A DNA stretch of 64,000 nt from JASHUC01 sp035523875 (GCA_035523875.1 DATKPY010000012.1:1-64000), one strand, 5' to 3'; numbered from the stretch's first letter, positions 16,452 through 25,617 are shown. The notes: generated by a model from the letters alone, not told the origin. Numbers and translations: made by a program.

Positions 16452-17084
16452 TTACGGACGCGCCGTGCGGAGCGTCACCGCCTCCGCGGCGAGCCGCTCG
16501 ATGCGCTTCCAGTCCCGCGCCTCGAGCGCCGCGGCCGGGGCCAGCCACGAGCCCCCGACGCACGGCACGTTTGCGAGCGCGAGGTACTGCGGCGCATTCT
16601 GCGGCGTGACACCACCGGTCGGACAGAACAGCTGATCGGGAAACGGTCCGGCGAGCGCACGCAGCATCGCGGGGCCGCCGGCCTGCTCAGCGGGAAAGAG
16701 CTTGCAGGCGCGGAATCCGGCGGCCCGTGCGCGGATCAGCTCGGTGGGCGTCATGACGCCGGGCAAGAGAGGAAGACGCTCCCGGTTGGCTGCCGCGACG
16801 ATCGCCTCCGTGAGCCCCGGTGTGACCCCGAAGCTTGCGCCGGCGGAGGCCGCCGCGGCGAGCTCGTCCGGGCCGGTGATGGTCCCGGCGCCGACCAGGG
16901 CCTCTGGCACCGCGGCACGCATCGCGCGGATGGCATCGAGCGCGCATGCGGTGCGCAGCGTCACTTCGAGCACATTCAGTCCCCCGCGCGCGAGCGCGCG
17001 GGCGAGCGGCGCCGCCTGCTCGAGCCGCGGGACCGTGAGCACCGCAATGACCGGCGAGAGGCGCATGAGCTCGCCGATGTTCAT
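16452..17084 (-). CDS. eda: KDPG aldolase (2-dehydro-3-deoxy-phosphogluconate aldolase)
   Basis: 210 residues, the usual Eda length. Glu40 in NVLEVTLRT and the Schiff-base lysine Lys128 in FRACKLFPAE are present, as are GAGTI and CPTGGV phosphate-loop elements. It splits KDPG to pyruvate and glyceraldehyde 3-phosphate, and may also act on 4-hydroxy-2-oxoglutarate. It sits between edd (33 bases upstream) and pyc in one minus-strand operon. Confidence 0.96.
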   Translation of the reverse strand: MNIGELMRLSPVIAVLTVPRLEQAAPLARALARGGLNVLEVTLRTACALDAIRAMRAAVPEALVGAGTITGPDELAAAASAGASFGVTPGLTEAIVAAANRERLPLLPGVMTPTELIRARAAGFRACKLFPAEQAGGPAMLRALAGPFPDQLFCPTGGVTPQNAPQYLALANVPCVGGSWLAPAAALEARDWKRIERLAAEAVTLRTARP

Positions 17085-17117
17085 TCTGTTTGCACGCTGC
17101 CCATCGTGTCGGTCGGT

Positions 17118-18956
17118 TCAGCCGATGCAGGCGAGCGCTCCGGACTCGGCATCCCCGACGCTCTTGCGGAAGCTCGCGAATAGATCGCGTCCCATGCCGT
17201 GTGCGCTGCGCTCAGGCTCCGCACGGGCGAGTGCGCGTCGCGCCCAGACCTCGGCGGGAACCTTCGCGTCGAGCGTACCGGCAAACGTGTCGAGCCGCAC
17301 GAGGTCGCCGTCGCGCAAGCGTCCGAGCGGACCGCCGCAGGCGCACTCGGGCGTGAGGTGGATTGCGGCGGGGACGCTCCCGGAGGCGCCCGACATGCGT
17401 CCGTCGGTGATCAGCGCGACGCGAAAGCCGCGCTTCTGCAGCACGCCGAGCGGCGGCGTGAGCGCGTGGAGCTCGGGCATGCCGTTCGCGCGCGGCCCCT
17501 GGAAGCGCACGGCGACCACCACGTCGCGCTCGAGCTCGCCGTTTGCGAATGCGCTCGCCACCTGCTCCTGACCCTCGAACACCCGCACCGGCGCCTCGAT
17601 GATCCGCTCATGCTCCGCCACGGCAGAGGTCTTGCAGACGGCGCGACCGAGATTGCCGCGCAGCACTTTCAGCCCCCCGTCCGGCCGGAAGGGCGCGGCG
17701 AGGCTCCGCAGCACCTCGCAATCGCCGCTCGCGCCGGCCGCTTGCTGCCAGCGCAGCGTCCCGTCGGCCCAGACCGGCTCACACGCGTAGTCTGCGAGCC
17801 CGCGGCCTGTCACGGTCACGGTGTCCGGATGGAGCAGGCCGCCGCGCAGGAGCTCACGGATCAGGAACGGCGTGCCGCCGGCGGCGTGAAAGTGGTTGAT
17901 GTCGGCGCTCCCGTTGGGGTAGATCCGCGCGATGAGCGGCACGACCGAGGAGAGCGCGTCGAAGTCGTCCCAGTTGATGAGGATCCCCGCCGCGCGCGCA
18001 ACGGCGTTCAGATGGATCGTGTGATTGGTCGACCCGCCGGTCGCGAGCAGAGCGACCATCGCGTTGACGAGCGTGCGCTCATCGACCGTCGCGTGCAGCG
18101 GGCGATAGTCGGGTCCGAGCGCGGTGATTGCCGCGACTCGCCGCGCGGCAGCCTGCGTGAGCGCATCGCGCAGCGGCGTGTTGGGTGGCACGAACGCCGC
18201 GCCCGGGAGGTGCAGTCCCATGATGTCCATCAGCAGCTGATTGCTGTTCGCGGTGCCGTAGAAAGTGCACGTGCCGGGGGAGTGATAGCTCTGGGTCTCG
18301 GATTCGAGGAGCGCCGCCCGGTCCACCTTGCCCTCGGCGTAGAGCCGGCGGATGTGGGCTTTCTCGCGGTTGCCGAGACCGCTCGTCATCGGTCCGCCCG
18401 GGACGAAGATCACCGGGAGATTTCCGAAGTTGAGTGCGCCCACGAGGAGTCCCGGAACGATCTTGTCGCACACTCCGAGACACAGCGCCGCATCGAACAT
18501 CCCGTGAGCGAGCGCGATGGCCGTGGACATCGCGATCACGTCGCGACTGAAGAGCGAGAGCTCCATCCCGACGGTGCCCTGCGTGATTCCGTCGCACATC
18601 GCCGGCACCCCGCCGGCGAATTGAGCGACCGCCCCGGCCTCCCGGGCGGCCATTTTGATGAGTGCCGGGAACCGCTCGAGCGGCTGATGCGCCGAGAGCA
18701 TGTCGTTGTAGGCGGAGACGATCGCGAGGTTGGGCCAGCTGAGCGAGCGCAGCGCCGTCTTGTCGGAGCCGCCCGCCGCCGCCACCCCGTGTGCGAAGTT
18801 CGAGCAGGCGAGTGCACCGCGGGCCGGGAGCGCGGGCGCCTGCTGCATGCGCTGCAGATACGCACCGCGCGTGGCGTGGCTGCGTTCGCGGATGCGCTCG
18901 GTCACCGCAGCCACCCGGCTATCGAGCGATGCGACGGCAGTGGGTGGGTCGGACAT
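17118..18956 (-). CDS. edd: Phosphogluconate dehydratase
   Basis: 612 residues from the ATG at 18956 (MSDPPTAVASLDSRV). It has the IlvD/Edd signatures: AYNDMLSAHQPLERFP, CDGITQGTVGMELSLFSRD, CLGVCDKIVPG and GTCTFYGTANSNQLLMDIMG. The cysteines in these motifs bind the 4Fe-4S cluster. It dehydrates 6-phosphogluconate to KDPG, the first committed Entner-Doudoroff step. The length and the GxxHxPGA-like segment fit Edd rather than dihydroxyacid dehydratase, as does the neighbouring eda. A start at 18962 (two more codons) is possible. Confidence 0.95.
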   Translation of the reverse strand: MSDPPTAVASLDSRVAAVTERIRERSHATRGAYLQRMQQAPALPARGALACSNFAHGVAAAGGSDKTALRSLSWPNLAIVSAYNDMLSAHQPLERFPALIKMAAREAGAVAQFAGGVPAMCDGITQGTVGMELSLFSRDVIAMSTAIALAHGMFDAALCLGVCDKIVPGLLVGALNFGNLPVIFVPGGPMTSGLGNREKAHIRRLYAEGKVDRAALLESETQSYHSPGTCTFYGTANSNQLLMDIMGLHLPGAAFVPPNTPLRDALTQAAARRVAAITALGPDYRPLHATVDERTLVNAMVALLATGGSTNHTIHLNAVARAAGILINWDDFDALSSVVPLIARIYPNGSADINHFHAAGGTPFLIRELLRGGLLHPDTVTVTGRGLADYACEPVWADGTLRWQQAAGASGDCEVLRSLAAPFRPDGGLKVLRGNLGRAVCKTSAVAEHERIIEAPVRVFEGQEQVASAFANGELERDVVVAVRFQGPRANGMPELHALTPPLGVLQKRGFRVALITDGRMSGASGSVPAAIHLTPECACGGPLGRLRDGDLVRLDTFAGTLDAKVPAEVWARRALARAEPERSAHGMGRDLFASFRKSVGDAESGALACIG

Positions 18957-19023
18957 GATCATTGAGAGGCATTTGTCGTGCCAGAGGCGCAGCCGACTCG
19001 ACCGCACCGCGCTGCGGCACGCC

Positions 19024-19045
19024 GCTCGAGCGCTCCCGCTCGAGC
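19024..19045. repeat. Perfect 9-bp hairpin in the region upstream of edd
   Basis: GCTCGAGCG and CGCTCGAGC flank a 4-base loop (CTCC). It lies 68 bases before the edd start and is not followed by a T-run on either strand in the right place for a terminator. It may be a leader hairpin or operator of the edd-eda-pyc operon, or a product of the genome's frequent CTCGAG pattern. Confidence 0.45.
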
Positions 19046-19222
19046 ACTCGGAGCGCGAAAAACCCTTATCGGCGTTCGACTTGGCGGACCCTTCTCATGC
19101 TTGCACGCGCAACTCGCAGTGAGCCGCTGCGGTTGGGCGGAACGGTGTTCGCCCGACCGCGCGCCGCGCGGCTGCTCTCGCATCGCGCAAGTCCCGCACC
19201 ATCATCGCGCACGCGTGCGGGC

Positions 19223-19735
19223 TCAACGCGCGGGGGCGACCGCAGTTGCGAGATCGAGCGCCATGTAGATCGCGCCCGGAAGCGGATTGTCGTAATAGGG
19301 GAGGCATTCGCGGAATCCCAGTGCGGCATAGAGACTGCGCGCTTCGTGCATCGGTGCGAGCGTATCGAGCACCATGCGCCGGTAGCCGAGCTCCCGTGCC
19401 TGCGCGATCACCGTGGTCGCGAGTCGGCGACCGAGTCCGCCGCCGCGCGCGGCTGCGCGGATGTACAGGCGTTTCATCTCGCAGAGCTCCGCGGAGAGCG
19501 CCCGCAGACCCACGCAGCCCACCGGGATTGCGCCGAGCCGCGCGATCAGCAGCACGCCCCCGGGCGGTCCGTACATCTCCCCCAGGCGCTCGAGCTCCAC
19601 GTCGAACTGCTGGAAGCAGAGGTCGACTGCGAGCCGCTCGGCATACTCGCGCATGAGCTCCCGCGCGCTCGCGAGCTCAGCGGGTGTTTGGGCCCGCGAG
19701 ATGCTGGGCCCGGCTGCGTCGGGATCGATCGTCAT
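19223..19735 (-). CDS. GNAT N-acetyltransferase
   Basis: 170 residues with a typical GNAT fold: CEMKRLYIRAAARGGGLGRR (strand 4 and the acetyl-CoA loop R-G-G-G-L-G), then an ARELGYRRMVLDTL strand/helix and AALGFRECLPYYDNP near the end. Acceptor unknown. It is a single gene between the edd promoter region and a divergent YCII gene. Proteins of this pattern are often annotated as the PhnO/RimI-like acetyltransferase group; no closer assignment is possible. Confidence 0.88.
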   Translation of the reverse strand: MTIDPDAAGPSISRAQTPAELASARELMREYAERLAVDLCFQQFDVELERLGEMYGPPGGVLLIARLGAIPVGCVGLRALSAELCEMKRLYIRAAARGGGLGRRLATTVIAQARELGYRRMVLDTLAPMHEARSLYAALGFRECLPYYDNPLPGAIYMALDLATAVAPAR

Positions 19736-19858
19736 CGCGCTGCTCGGGTCAATCGTGCGGCGATTGCGGCACCGGAGGCGGTGTCGAATTCCCCGCCGCG
19801 CATTCGACTATACGCTGAGTGTGCAGTGGCACGGGATCCCCAGACCGGGAGAGAAGAC

Positions 19859-20236
19859 ATGCGCTTCATGATGATCATGATTCCAGAGGTTTACCGCCGC
19901 GATGTGCCGCGCGACTTCGCGCCCGATCGGGATGCGGTCAAAAAAATGGGCGAGTACAACGAGGCGCTGCGCCGGGCCGGCGCGCTTTTGGCGCTCGACG
20001 GACTCACTCCGCCGGCGAACGGTGCACGGGTGTCCTTCGCCGGAGGCAAGCCCATGGTCACCGACGGACCCTTTGCCGAAACGAAGGAGGCAATCGGCGG
20101 CTACTGGATGATCCGAATGCAATCGCGGCAAGAGGCAATCGATTGGGCAAAGCGCTGTCCGGCAGCCGCAGGCGACGTGATCGAGATTCGGCAGGTGTTC
20201 GAGCCGGAGGACTTCGCGGCACCTTCTGCGCGCTGA
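19859..20236 (+). CDS. YCII-family (DGPF domain) protein
   Basis: 125 residues from the ATG at 19859, with GGGAGAGAAG just upstream. It has the family core: MRFMMIMIP, a helix (VKKMGEYNEALRRAGALLA), MVTDGPFAETKEAIGGYWM and WAKRCP. The DGPF tetrapeptide names the domain. Such proteins often neighbour ECF sigma factors, which is not the case here, and their activity is mostly unknown. Divergent from the GNAT gene. Confidence 0.9.
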   Translation: MRFMMIMIPEVYRRDVPRDFAPDRDAVKKMGEYNEALRRAGALLALDGLTPPANGARVSFAGGKPMVTDGPFAETKEAIGGYWMIRMQSRQEAIDWAKRCPAAAGDVIEIRQVFEPEDFAAPSAR

Positions 20237-20276
20237 GTGTTCCCGCGCGCCGGCCCGGCACGCAGCGCTCCTGTGC

Positions 20277-21362
20277 TCAGCGAGCTGCGCTGCGGTGGCG
20301 GTGGCGATGCCGGTGATGGATGTCGGGGAAGTGCCGGTGGCTGTGCGTGAGCGACGCGTGCTCGTGAGGATGGGTATGCGGTTCGCGACCGTCCCAGGGG
20401 AACTCGTGCACGTGCCGGTGGTGCTCATCGTGGCGGTGCGCGTGGGTGTGTGCGAGCGCCTCATGGGTGTGGGCGTGCTCGTGACGCTCGGTGAGGTGCA
20501 GCCACACCCCGGCGATCATCAGCGCCGCTGCCGCCCAGAAGCCCCACGATGTCGGCTCGTGCAGCGCCCAGGTCGCGATTGCGGCACCGAGGAACGGCGC
20601 GGTGGAGAAGTACGCGCCCGTACGCGCCGAGCCGAGACCGCGCAGTGCCATCACGAAGAGCACGAGGCTGATGCCGTAGCCGATCAGTCCGACGGTCATC
20701 GCGCCTGCAGCCGCACCGAGGTTCGGAAGTCGCGCACCGAGCGCGAGCGCCACGCCAAGGTTCACGATCCCTGCGACGAGGCCTTTGGTTGCGGCCACGA
20801 AGGTCGCATCCGCCGTCGCGACCCTGCGCGTGAGGTTGTTGTCCACGGCCCAGCAGAGGCACGCGGCGGCAACCGCGAGGGCACCGAGCGCGCTGCCGCC
20901 CGGCACGGCATGCTCGCCAGGCCAGGCGAGCACGACGCCGCCGCCCACGATGAGCGCCATGCCGAGCACCATGCGCCGCTCGGTGTGCTCGCGAAAGACC
21001 ACCCAGGCGATGGCTGCGGTGAGCACCGCCTCGAGGTTGAGCAGGAGCGAAGCGTCGGCGGCGGATGTGCGCGTGAGCCCCACCATGAGTAGCACCGGAC
21101 CCGCGATTCCTCCGCTCGCGATGGCGCCCGCCAGTGCCGCCCATTCGCCCCGGGAGAGCTCGGCGGCCACCAGACCGCGGTCGCGGACGATCCGCATCGC
21201 CCACAGTCCGATCCCGCTTCCGAGGTAAAGGAGTCCCGCAAGCAGGATCGGCGCGATCTCCCCCACCAGGAGCTTCGCAAACGGTGTGCTCGCCCCGAAC
21301 AGCAGCGCCGCGCCGAGCGCGGCGAGGATGTAGGGGGTGGCGCCCGAGGAGGTCGATCGCAT
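20277..21362 (-). CDS. EamA/DMT-family transporter with a histidine-rich tail
   Basis: 361 residues from the ATG at 21362. Ten hydrophobic helices form two EamA repeats (ILAALGAALLFGASTPFAKL; LGALAVAAACLCWAVDNNLT). The last 70 or so residues are cytosolic or periplasmic and extremely rich in histidine, in HTHAHRHDEHH-like runs, with a PHTHPHEHASLTHSHRH segment. Such tails usually bind nickel, zinc or cobalt. By family it exports small metabolites; a metal-related role is inferred only from the tail. A much longer open frame continues upstream but is only the antisense of the FAH gene. Confidence 0.88.
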   Translation of the reverse strand: MRSTSSGATPYILAALGAALLFGASTPFAKLLVGEIAPILLAGLLYLGSGIGLWAMRIVRDRGLVAAELSRGEWAALAGAIASGGIAGPVLLMVGLTRTSAADASLLLNLEAVLTAAIAWVVFREHTERRMVLGMALIVGGGVVLAWPGEHAVPGGSALGALAVAAACLCWAVDNNLTRRVATADATFVAATKGLVAGIVNLGVALALGARLPNLGAAAGAMTVGLIGYGISLVLFVMALRGLGSARTGAYFSTAPFLGAAIATWALHEPTSWGFWAAAALMIAGVWLHLTERHEHAHTHEALAHTHAHRHDEHHRHVHEFPWDGREPHTHPHEHASLTHSHRHFPDIHHRHRHRHRSAAR

Positions 21363-21500
21363 CGGGCTCCCTCCGGGAATCTCTGCAACGGGCTCGACCG
21401 GCGCCAGACCGCACGGCTCGAGCAGTCCTGGGCGATGATAGGCTCGACCCGGCCCGGACGCCTGGGAATAATGGTGATCCACAATTGCCAGGGTATCTCG

Positions 21501-22367
21501 ATGCAATATGCGAGCTTCCGCCGTCCGGATGGACGGTCGACTTTCGGCCGGCGCGAGGGCAGCCGCATCCTCGACTGCGGCGCGACGTCCGGCCGTGGCG
21601 GGCGCGCGCATGCGACCGACCTGCGCGCGGCGATTGCGGCGGGTGCGCTTGCGGAGCTCGAAGCGGAGCATTCCTTTGCGCTCGCGGAGATCACGCTCCT
21701 TCCGGTCATCCCAGCACCGGGCAAGATTCTCTGCGTCGGTCTCAACTACGAGGCGCACCGCAAGGAGACCGGCCGCGCCCAGGCGGGCCATCCGGCGATC
21801 TTCGTGCGCTTCTCCGACACGCTCGTAGCCCACGGCCAGTCGATCCTCAAGCCCGCGATCTCGAGCGAGCTCGACTACGAGGGCGAGCTCGCGGTGATCA
21901 TCGGCAAGGCCGGCCGGGCCATTCCCCGTGCCCGCGCGCTCGATCACGTGGCCGGCTACAGCTGCTTCAACGATGCCTCGGTGCGCGACTGGCAGCGGCA
22001 CAACATTCAATTCACGCCGGGGAAGAACTTTCCCGCAACCGGCGCGTTCGGTCCGTGGCTCACCACGCCCGATTCCGTCGGCGACCCGCAGCGGCTGCGG
22101 ATTCTCACGCGGCTCAACGGTGAGATCGTGCAGGATGAGTCGACCGGCGCGATGATCTGGCCGGTGGCGGAGCTCATCGAGTACCTCTCGGCGTTCACGC
22201 CGCTTGCTCCGGGCGACGTGATCGCCACCGGCACGCCGGCCGGCGTGGGCTCGCGCCGCGCGCCGCCGCTGTGGATGAAGCCCGGAGACCGCATCGAGGT
22301 GGACATTGGGCCGGTCGGGTGCCTCGTCAATCCGATCGCCCAGGAGCCGGAGCGCGCCGCATCGTGA
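21501..22367 (+). CDS. Fumarylacetoacetate hydrolase family protein
   Basis: 288 residues from the ATG at 21501 (MQYASFRRPDG). The catalytic domain begins at KILCVGLNYEAHRKETGR and holds the metal ligands in SSELDYEGELAVIIG, with FTPGKNFPATGAFGPWL and DVIATGTPAGVG further on. Family members hydrolyse or decarboxylate acylpyruvates, 2-hydroxy-hepta-diene-dioates and similar diketo acids. First gene of a four-gene unit: its TGA overlaps the GTG of mmsA. Substrate unknown. Confidence 0.9.
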   Translation: MQYASFRRPDGRSTFGRREGSRILDCGATSGRGGRAHATDLRAAIAAGALAELEAEHSFALAEITLLPVIPAPGKILCVGLNYEAHRKETGRAQAGHPAIFVRFSDTLVAHGQSILKPAISSELDYEGELAVIIGKAGRAIPRARALDHVAGYSCFNDASVRDWQRHNIQFTPGKNFPATGAFGPWLTTPDSVGDPQRLRILTRLNGEIVQDESTGAMIWPVAELIEYLSAFTPLAPGDVIATGTPAGVGSRRAPPLWMKPGDRIEVDIGPVGCLVNPIAQEPERAAS

Positions 22368-23869
22368 GCGAGACCGCGCCGGCAACGATTCCGCACTGGA
22401 TCGATGGCAGCACCGTCCGCGGCGGCGCGGGCGTCTTGCCCGTCTTCAATCCCTCCCTCGGGCGCATCGTTCGCGAGCTGAAGCGCGCCGGCCGGAGCGA
22501 GGTGGCCGCCGCGGTCGCGAGCGCCGAGCGCGCCTTTCCCGGCTGGTCGCGCACAACCCCGCTCAAGCGCGCGCGCATCCTGTTCCGCTACCGCGAGATC
22601 CTGGCCGCGAACGCCGAGCGCTTGGCGGCGCTCATCGCGGAGGAGCACGGGAAGACGCGCGCGGACGCCCGCGCCGAGGTGGCGCGCGGGATCGAGGTGA
22701 TCGAGTTCGCGTGCGGCGCGCCGCACCTGCTCAAAGGCGAGTTCAGCGCCGACGCCGGAGGAGGGGTCGACAACTTCGGCATGCGCGAGCCGCTCGGAGT
22801 CGTCGCGGGCGTCACGCCGTTCAACTTTCCCGTGATGGTGCCGCTTTGGATGTTCCCGCTCGCGCTCGCGGCCGGCAACACCTTCGTGCTCAAGCCCTCG
22901 GAGCGCGACCCTTCGGCAGCGCTCCTGCTCGCGCAGCTCCTGACCGACGCGGGCGCACCGCCCGGGGTGCTCAACGTCATTCAAGGCGACCGGCTCGCGG
23001 TGGAAGCGCTGATCGAGCATCCGCGCATCGCCGCGGTGAGCTTGGTCGGCTCGACACCGGTTGCGCGTGAGGTGTACCTGCGAGCCACGAGAACCGGCAA
23101 GCGCGTGCAGGCACTCGGAGGCGCAAAGAACCACCTGGTTGTCATGCCGGACGCCGATCTTGAGGCCGCCGCCCAAGCACTCATCGGGGCTGCCTATGGA
23201 TCCGCCGGCGAGCGCTGCATGGCGGTGTCGGTCGCGGTGGCGGTGGGGGATGAGGTCGCCGAGCGGCTGATCGAGCTCATGACCAGGCGGATCTCGAGGC
23301 TGCGCATCGGGCGCTCGGACGAGGAGGGCGTGGAGATGGGCCCGCTCGTCACCGACGCGCACCGCACGCGCGTCCGCGAGTACATCGAATGCGGCGTTGC
23401 CGAGGCTGCGCGGCTCGCGGTCGACGGGCGCAGTCACCCCTGCGTTGGGCTGCCGGGCTTCTTTCTCGGCCCATCGCTCTTCGATCACGTACGGCCGCAC
23501 ATGCGCATCTATCGCGAGGAGATCTTCGGTCCGGTGCTCGGCCTCGTGCGCGTGGCGAGCTACCGCGACGCGATCGACCTCATCAACGCGCACGCGCTCG
23601 CCAATGGCGCGGCGCTGTTCACGCAGAGCGGCGCCACGGCGCGCGAATTCATTGCCGATGCGGCGGTCGGCATGGTGGGCGTGAACGTACCCGTCCCCGT
23701 GCCCATGGCCTTTCACAGCTTCGGCGGCTGGCGTGCATCGCTCCACGGCGATCATCACATGTACGGGATGGAGGGGCTGCGCTTCTACACGCACCTGAAG
23801 ACCGTGAGCCAGTCCTGGCCGCGCTCCGCACCGACCGAGCCCGCCTTCGCGATGCCCGCACCCGAATGA
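22364..23869 (+). CDS. mmsA: CoA-acylating methylmalonate-semialdehyde dehydrogenase
   Basis: 501 residues, GTG start overlapping the FAH stop. The family markers are present: GVVAGVTPFNFPVMVPLWMF, LGGAKNHLVVMPDADL, and the nucleophile Cys285 in GSAGERCMAVSV. The general-base glutamate of ordinary aldehyde dehydrogenases is absent, as in all MmsA. It converts methylmalonate or malonate semialdehyde plus CoA and NAD to propionyl- or acetyl-CoA, in valine, inositol or beta-alanine catabolism. No 3-hydroxyisobutyrate dehydrogenase is adjacent, so the pathway served here is uncertain. Confidence 0.92.
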   Translation: MSETAPATIPHWIDGSTVRGGAGVLPVFNPSLGRIVRELKRAGRSEVAAAVASAERAFPGWSRTTPLKRARILFRYREILAANAERLAALIAEEHGKTRADARAEVARGIEVIEFACGAPHLLKGEFSADAGGGVDNFGMREPLGVVAGVTPFNFPVMVPLWMFPLALAAGNTFVLKPSERDPSAALLLAQLLTDAGAPPGVLNVIQGDRLAVEALIEHPRIAAVSLVGSTPVAREVYLRATRTGKRVQALGGAKNHLVVMPDADLEAAAQALIGAAYGSAGERCMAVSVAVAVGDEVAERLIELMTRRISRLRIGRSDEEGVEMGPLVTDAHRTRVREYIECGVAEAARLAVDGRSHPCVGLPGFFLGPSLFDHVRPHMRIYREEIFGPVLGLVRVASYRDAIDLINAHALANGAALFTQSGATAREFIADAAVGMVGVNVPVPVPMAFHSFGGWRASLHGDHHMYGMEGLRFYTHLKTVSQSWPRSAPTEPAFAMPAPE

Positions 23870-24756
23870 GCCGGGGTCGCATCGCGCTCGTGTCGGCCGC
23901 GATCGCGGCCGGTCTCGATGAGGATGCGCCGCCGCTCGTTGCGGCGCTCGCGGACTGCGGACTCGAGGCTGAGCTCGTCGCCTGGGACGATCCGGCGGTC
24001 GACTGGCGGGTGTTCGAGATTGCGGTGCTGCGCTCGACGTGGGACTACGCCGAGCGGCTCGGTGAGTTCCTCGCCTGGGCTGCCCGAGCGAGTGCGCGCA
24101 CGCAGCTGCTCAATCCACTGCCGGTGCTGCGCTGGAACACCGACAAGCACTACCTTGCCGAGCTGGCCGCGCGCGGCGTGCCCGTGGTGGCGAGCGCATT
24201 CATCGAGCCCGGGGATGAGGCGGATGGGGCGGTGCGCGCGTTTCTCGCGGCGCACCCCGAGGCGGAGATCGTGGTGAAGCCCGCGGTCGGGGCCGGATCG
24301 CGCGATGCGCTGCGCCACCTGCGTAGCGCCCCGGAGGCGATTCTCGGGCACGCCGCGCGGTTGCTCGCAAGCGGACGCAGCGCGCTCCTGCAGCCGTACC
24401 TCGATTCCGTCGATGAGCGCGGCGAGACGGCGCTCATGTTTGTCGACGGGCACTTCAGCCACGCGATCCGCAAGGGGCCGCTGCTCGCCCGGGGCGGGGC
24501 GCTGGTCGCGGGCCTGTTCGCGCCGGAGCAGGTGAGCGCGCGCGCGCCGTCGCCCGAGGAGCTCGGCGTGGCGCAGCGGGTGCTCGCGGCCGTACCCTAC
24601 GAGCGGCTGCTGTACGCACGTGTCGATCTGATCCTCGATGCGAGCGGTGCCCCGCGGCTGCTCGAGCTCGAGCTCACCGAGCCGTCGTTCTTCTTCCAGC
24701 ACGCGCCCGGCTCGGCGGCGCGCTTCGCGCGGGCGCTCGCCCGCAGGGGAGGATAA
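23866..24756 (+). CDS. ATP-grasp ligase-like protein
   Basis: 296 residues, ATG overlapping the mmsA stop by 4 bases. It has a pre-ATP-grasp region (WRVFEIAVLRSTWDYAERL), then WNTDKHYLAELAARGVPVV, a phosphate-binding strand (EIVVKPAVGAGSRD) and a C-terminal LYARVDLILDASGAPRLLE, which supplies the magnesium ligands. The pattern resembles RimK-like and cycloserine-ligase (DcsG)-like enzymes that join a carboxylate to an amine. The substrate is not evident. Tight coupling to mmsA and the following methyltransferase suggests a shared pathway. Confidence 0.82.
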   Translation: MSRGRIALVSAAIAAGLDEDAPPLVAALADCGLEAELVAWDDPAVDWRVFEIAVLRSTWDYAERLGEFLAWAARASARTQLLNPLPVLRWNTDKHYLAELAARGVPVVASAFIEPGDEADGAVRAFLAAHPEAEIVVKPAVGAGSRDALRHLRSAPEAILGHAARLLASGRSALLQPYLDSVDERGETALMFVDGHFSHAIRKGPLLARGGALVAGLFAPEQVSARAPSPEELGVAQRVLAAVPYERLLYARVDLILDASGAPRLLELELTEPSFFFQHAPGSAARFARALARRGG

Positions 24757-25617
24757 ATGGAACCCGCTGAGAAGCCGGTGATGCAGAACAGCGCCGAGGA
24801 CTGGGCGGGCGCCATGGGCGAGCGCTGGCTCCAGCACCTCGAGCGCTTCGAGGGAATGATCGCGCCGGTCGGGCAGGCGTTGATGGATCGTGCCGACATC
24901 CGCGCGGGCGAGCGGGTCATCGATGTGGGCTGCGGCGGCGGCGGCACCTCGATCGAGATCGCGCGGCGCGTCGGCCCCACCGGGAGCGTGGTCGGTATCG
25001 ACGTCTCCGCGCCGCTCACGCAGGCGGCGCAGGCACGGGCGCGCGCGGCGGCGGCGCGCAACTTGACCTTCCGCTGCGCGGATGCGGCCACGGCATCCGT
25101 GGACGGCGCCCCCTTTACGCGGCTGTTCTCGCGCTTCGGACTGCTGTTCTTCTCCGCTCCGCGCGCCGCATTCGCCAATCTGCACGGCTGGCTCCTGCCC
25201 GGGGCGCGCGTGGATTTCAGCGCCTGGGCGCCGGCGCGCGAGAATCTGTGGATTGCACGGGCGATGGAAATCCTCGGCCGCTTCATTGCGCTTGCGCCGC
25301 CCGTGCCGCGGGCCCCAGGTCCATTCGCGCTCGATGACCCGCGGTATATCGAGGAGCTCCTCGCAGCCGGCGGCTTCTCGGGCGTGCAGATCGAGGTCTG
25401 GCGTGGCGCACAGCTCGTGGGCGGGCCCGGCGCCACGGCGGCCGAGGCCGCGACGTTTCTCGAGGAGGCGATGTCGATCGGCGCGCTCCTCGAGGATGCG
25501 CCGCGCGAAACGCGTGCCGCGATCACCGCTGAGCTCACGGCGCTCTTCGCTGCGCACCGCCAGGCCGTGGGCATCAGCATGCCTGCGAGCGCCTATCTGG
25601 TGCGCGCGCGCGCCTGA
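24757..25617 (+). CDS. Class I SAM-dependent methyltransferase
   Basis: 286 residues; the ATG follows the preceding stop with no gap. Motif I is GERVIDVGCGGGGTSIEI, followed by VVGIDVSAPLTQAAQ and NLTFRCADAATASV, the UbiE/COQ5-like layout. LPGARVDFSAWAP stands in place of the usual post-motif strand. The acceptor is unknown. Last gene of the FAH-mmsA-ATP-grasp unit; the next gene lies on the other strand. Confidence 0.88.
   Translation: MEPAEKPVMQNSAEDWAGAMGERWLQHLERFEGMIAPVGQALMDRADIRAGERVIDVGCGGGGTSIEIARRVGPTGSVVGIDVSAPLTQAAQARARAAAARNLTFRCADAATASVDGAPFTRLFSRFGLLFFSAPRAAFANLHGWLLPGARVDFSAWAPARENLWIARAMEILGRFIALAPPVPRAPGPFALDDPRYIEELLAAGGFSGVQIEVWRGAQLVGGPGATAAEAATFLEEAMSIGALLEDAPRETRAAITAELTALFAAHRQAVGISMPASAYLVRARA

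Noticed and set aside
15111..17183. 690-residue plus-strand frame
   Set aside because: Antisense to pyc, eda and the end of edd; low-complexity composition and no motif.
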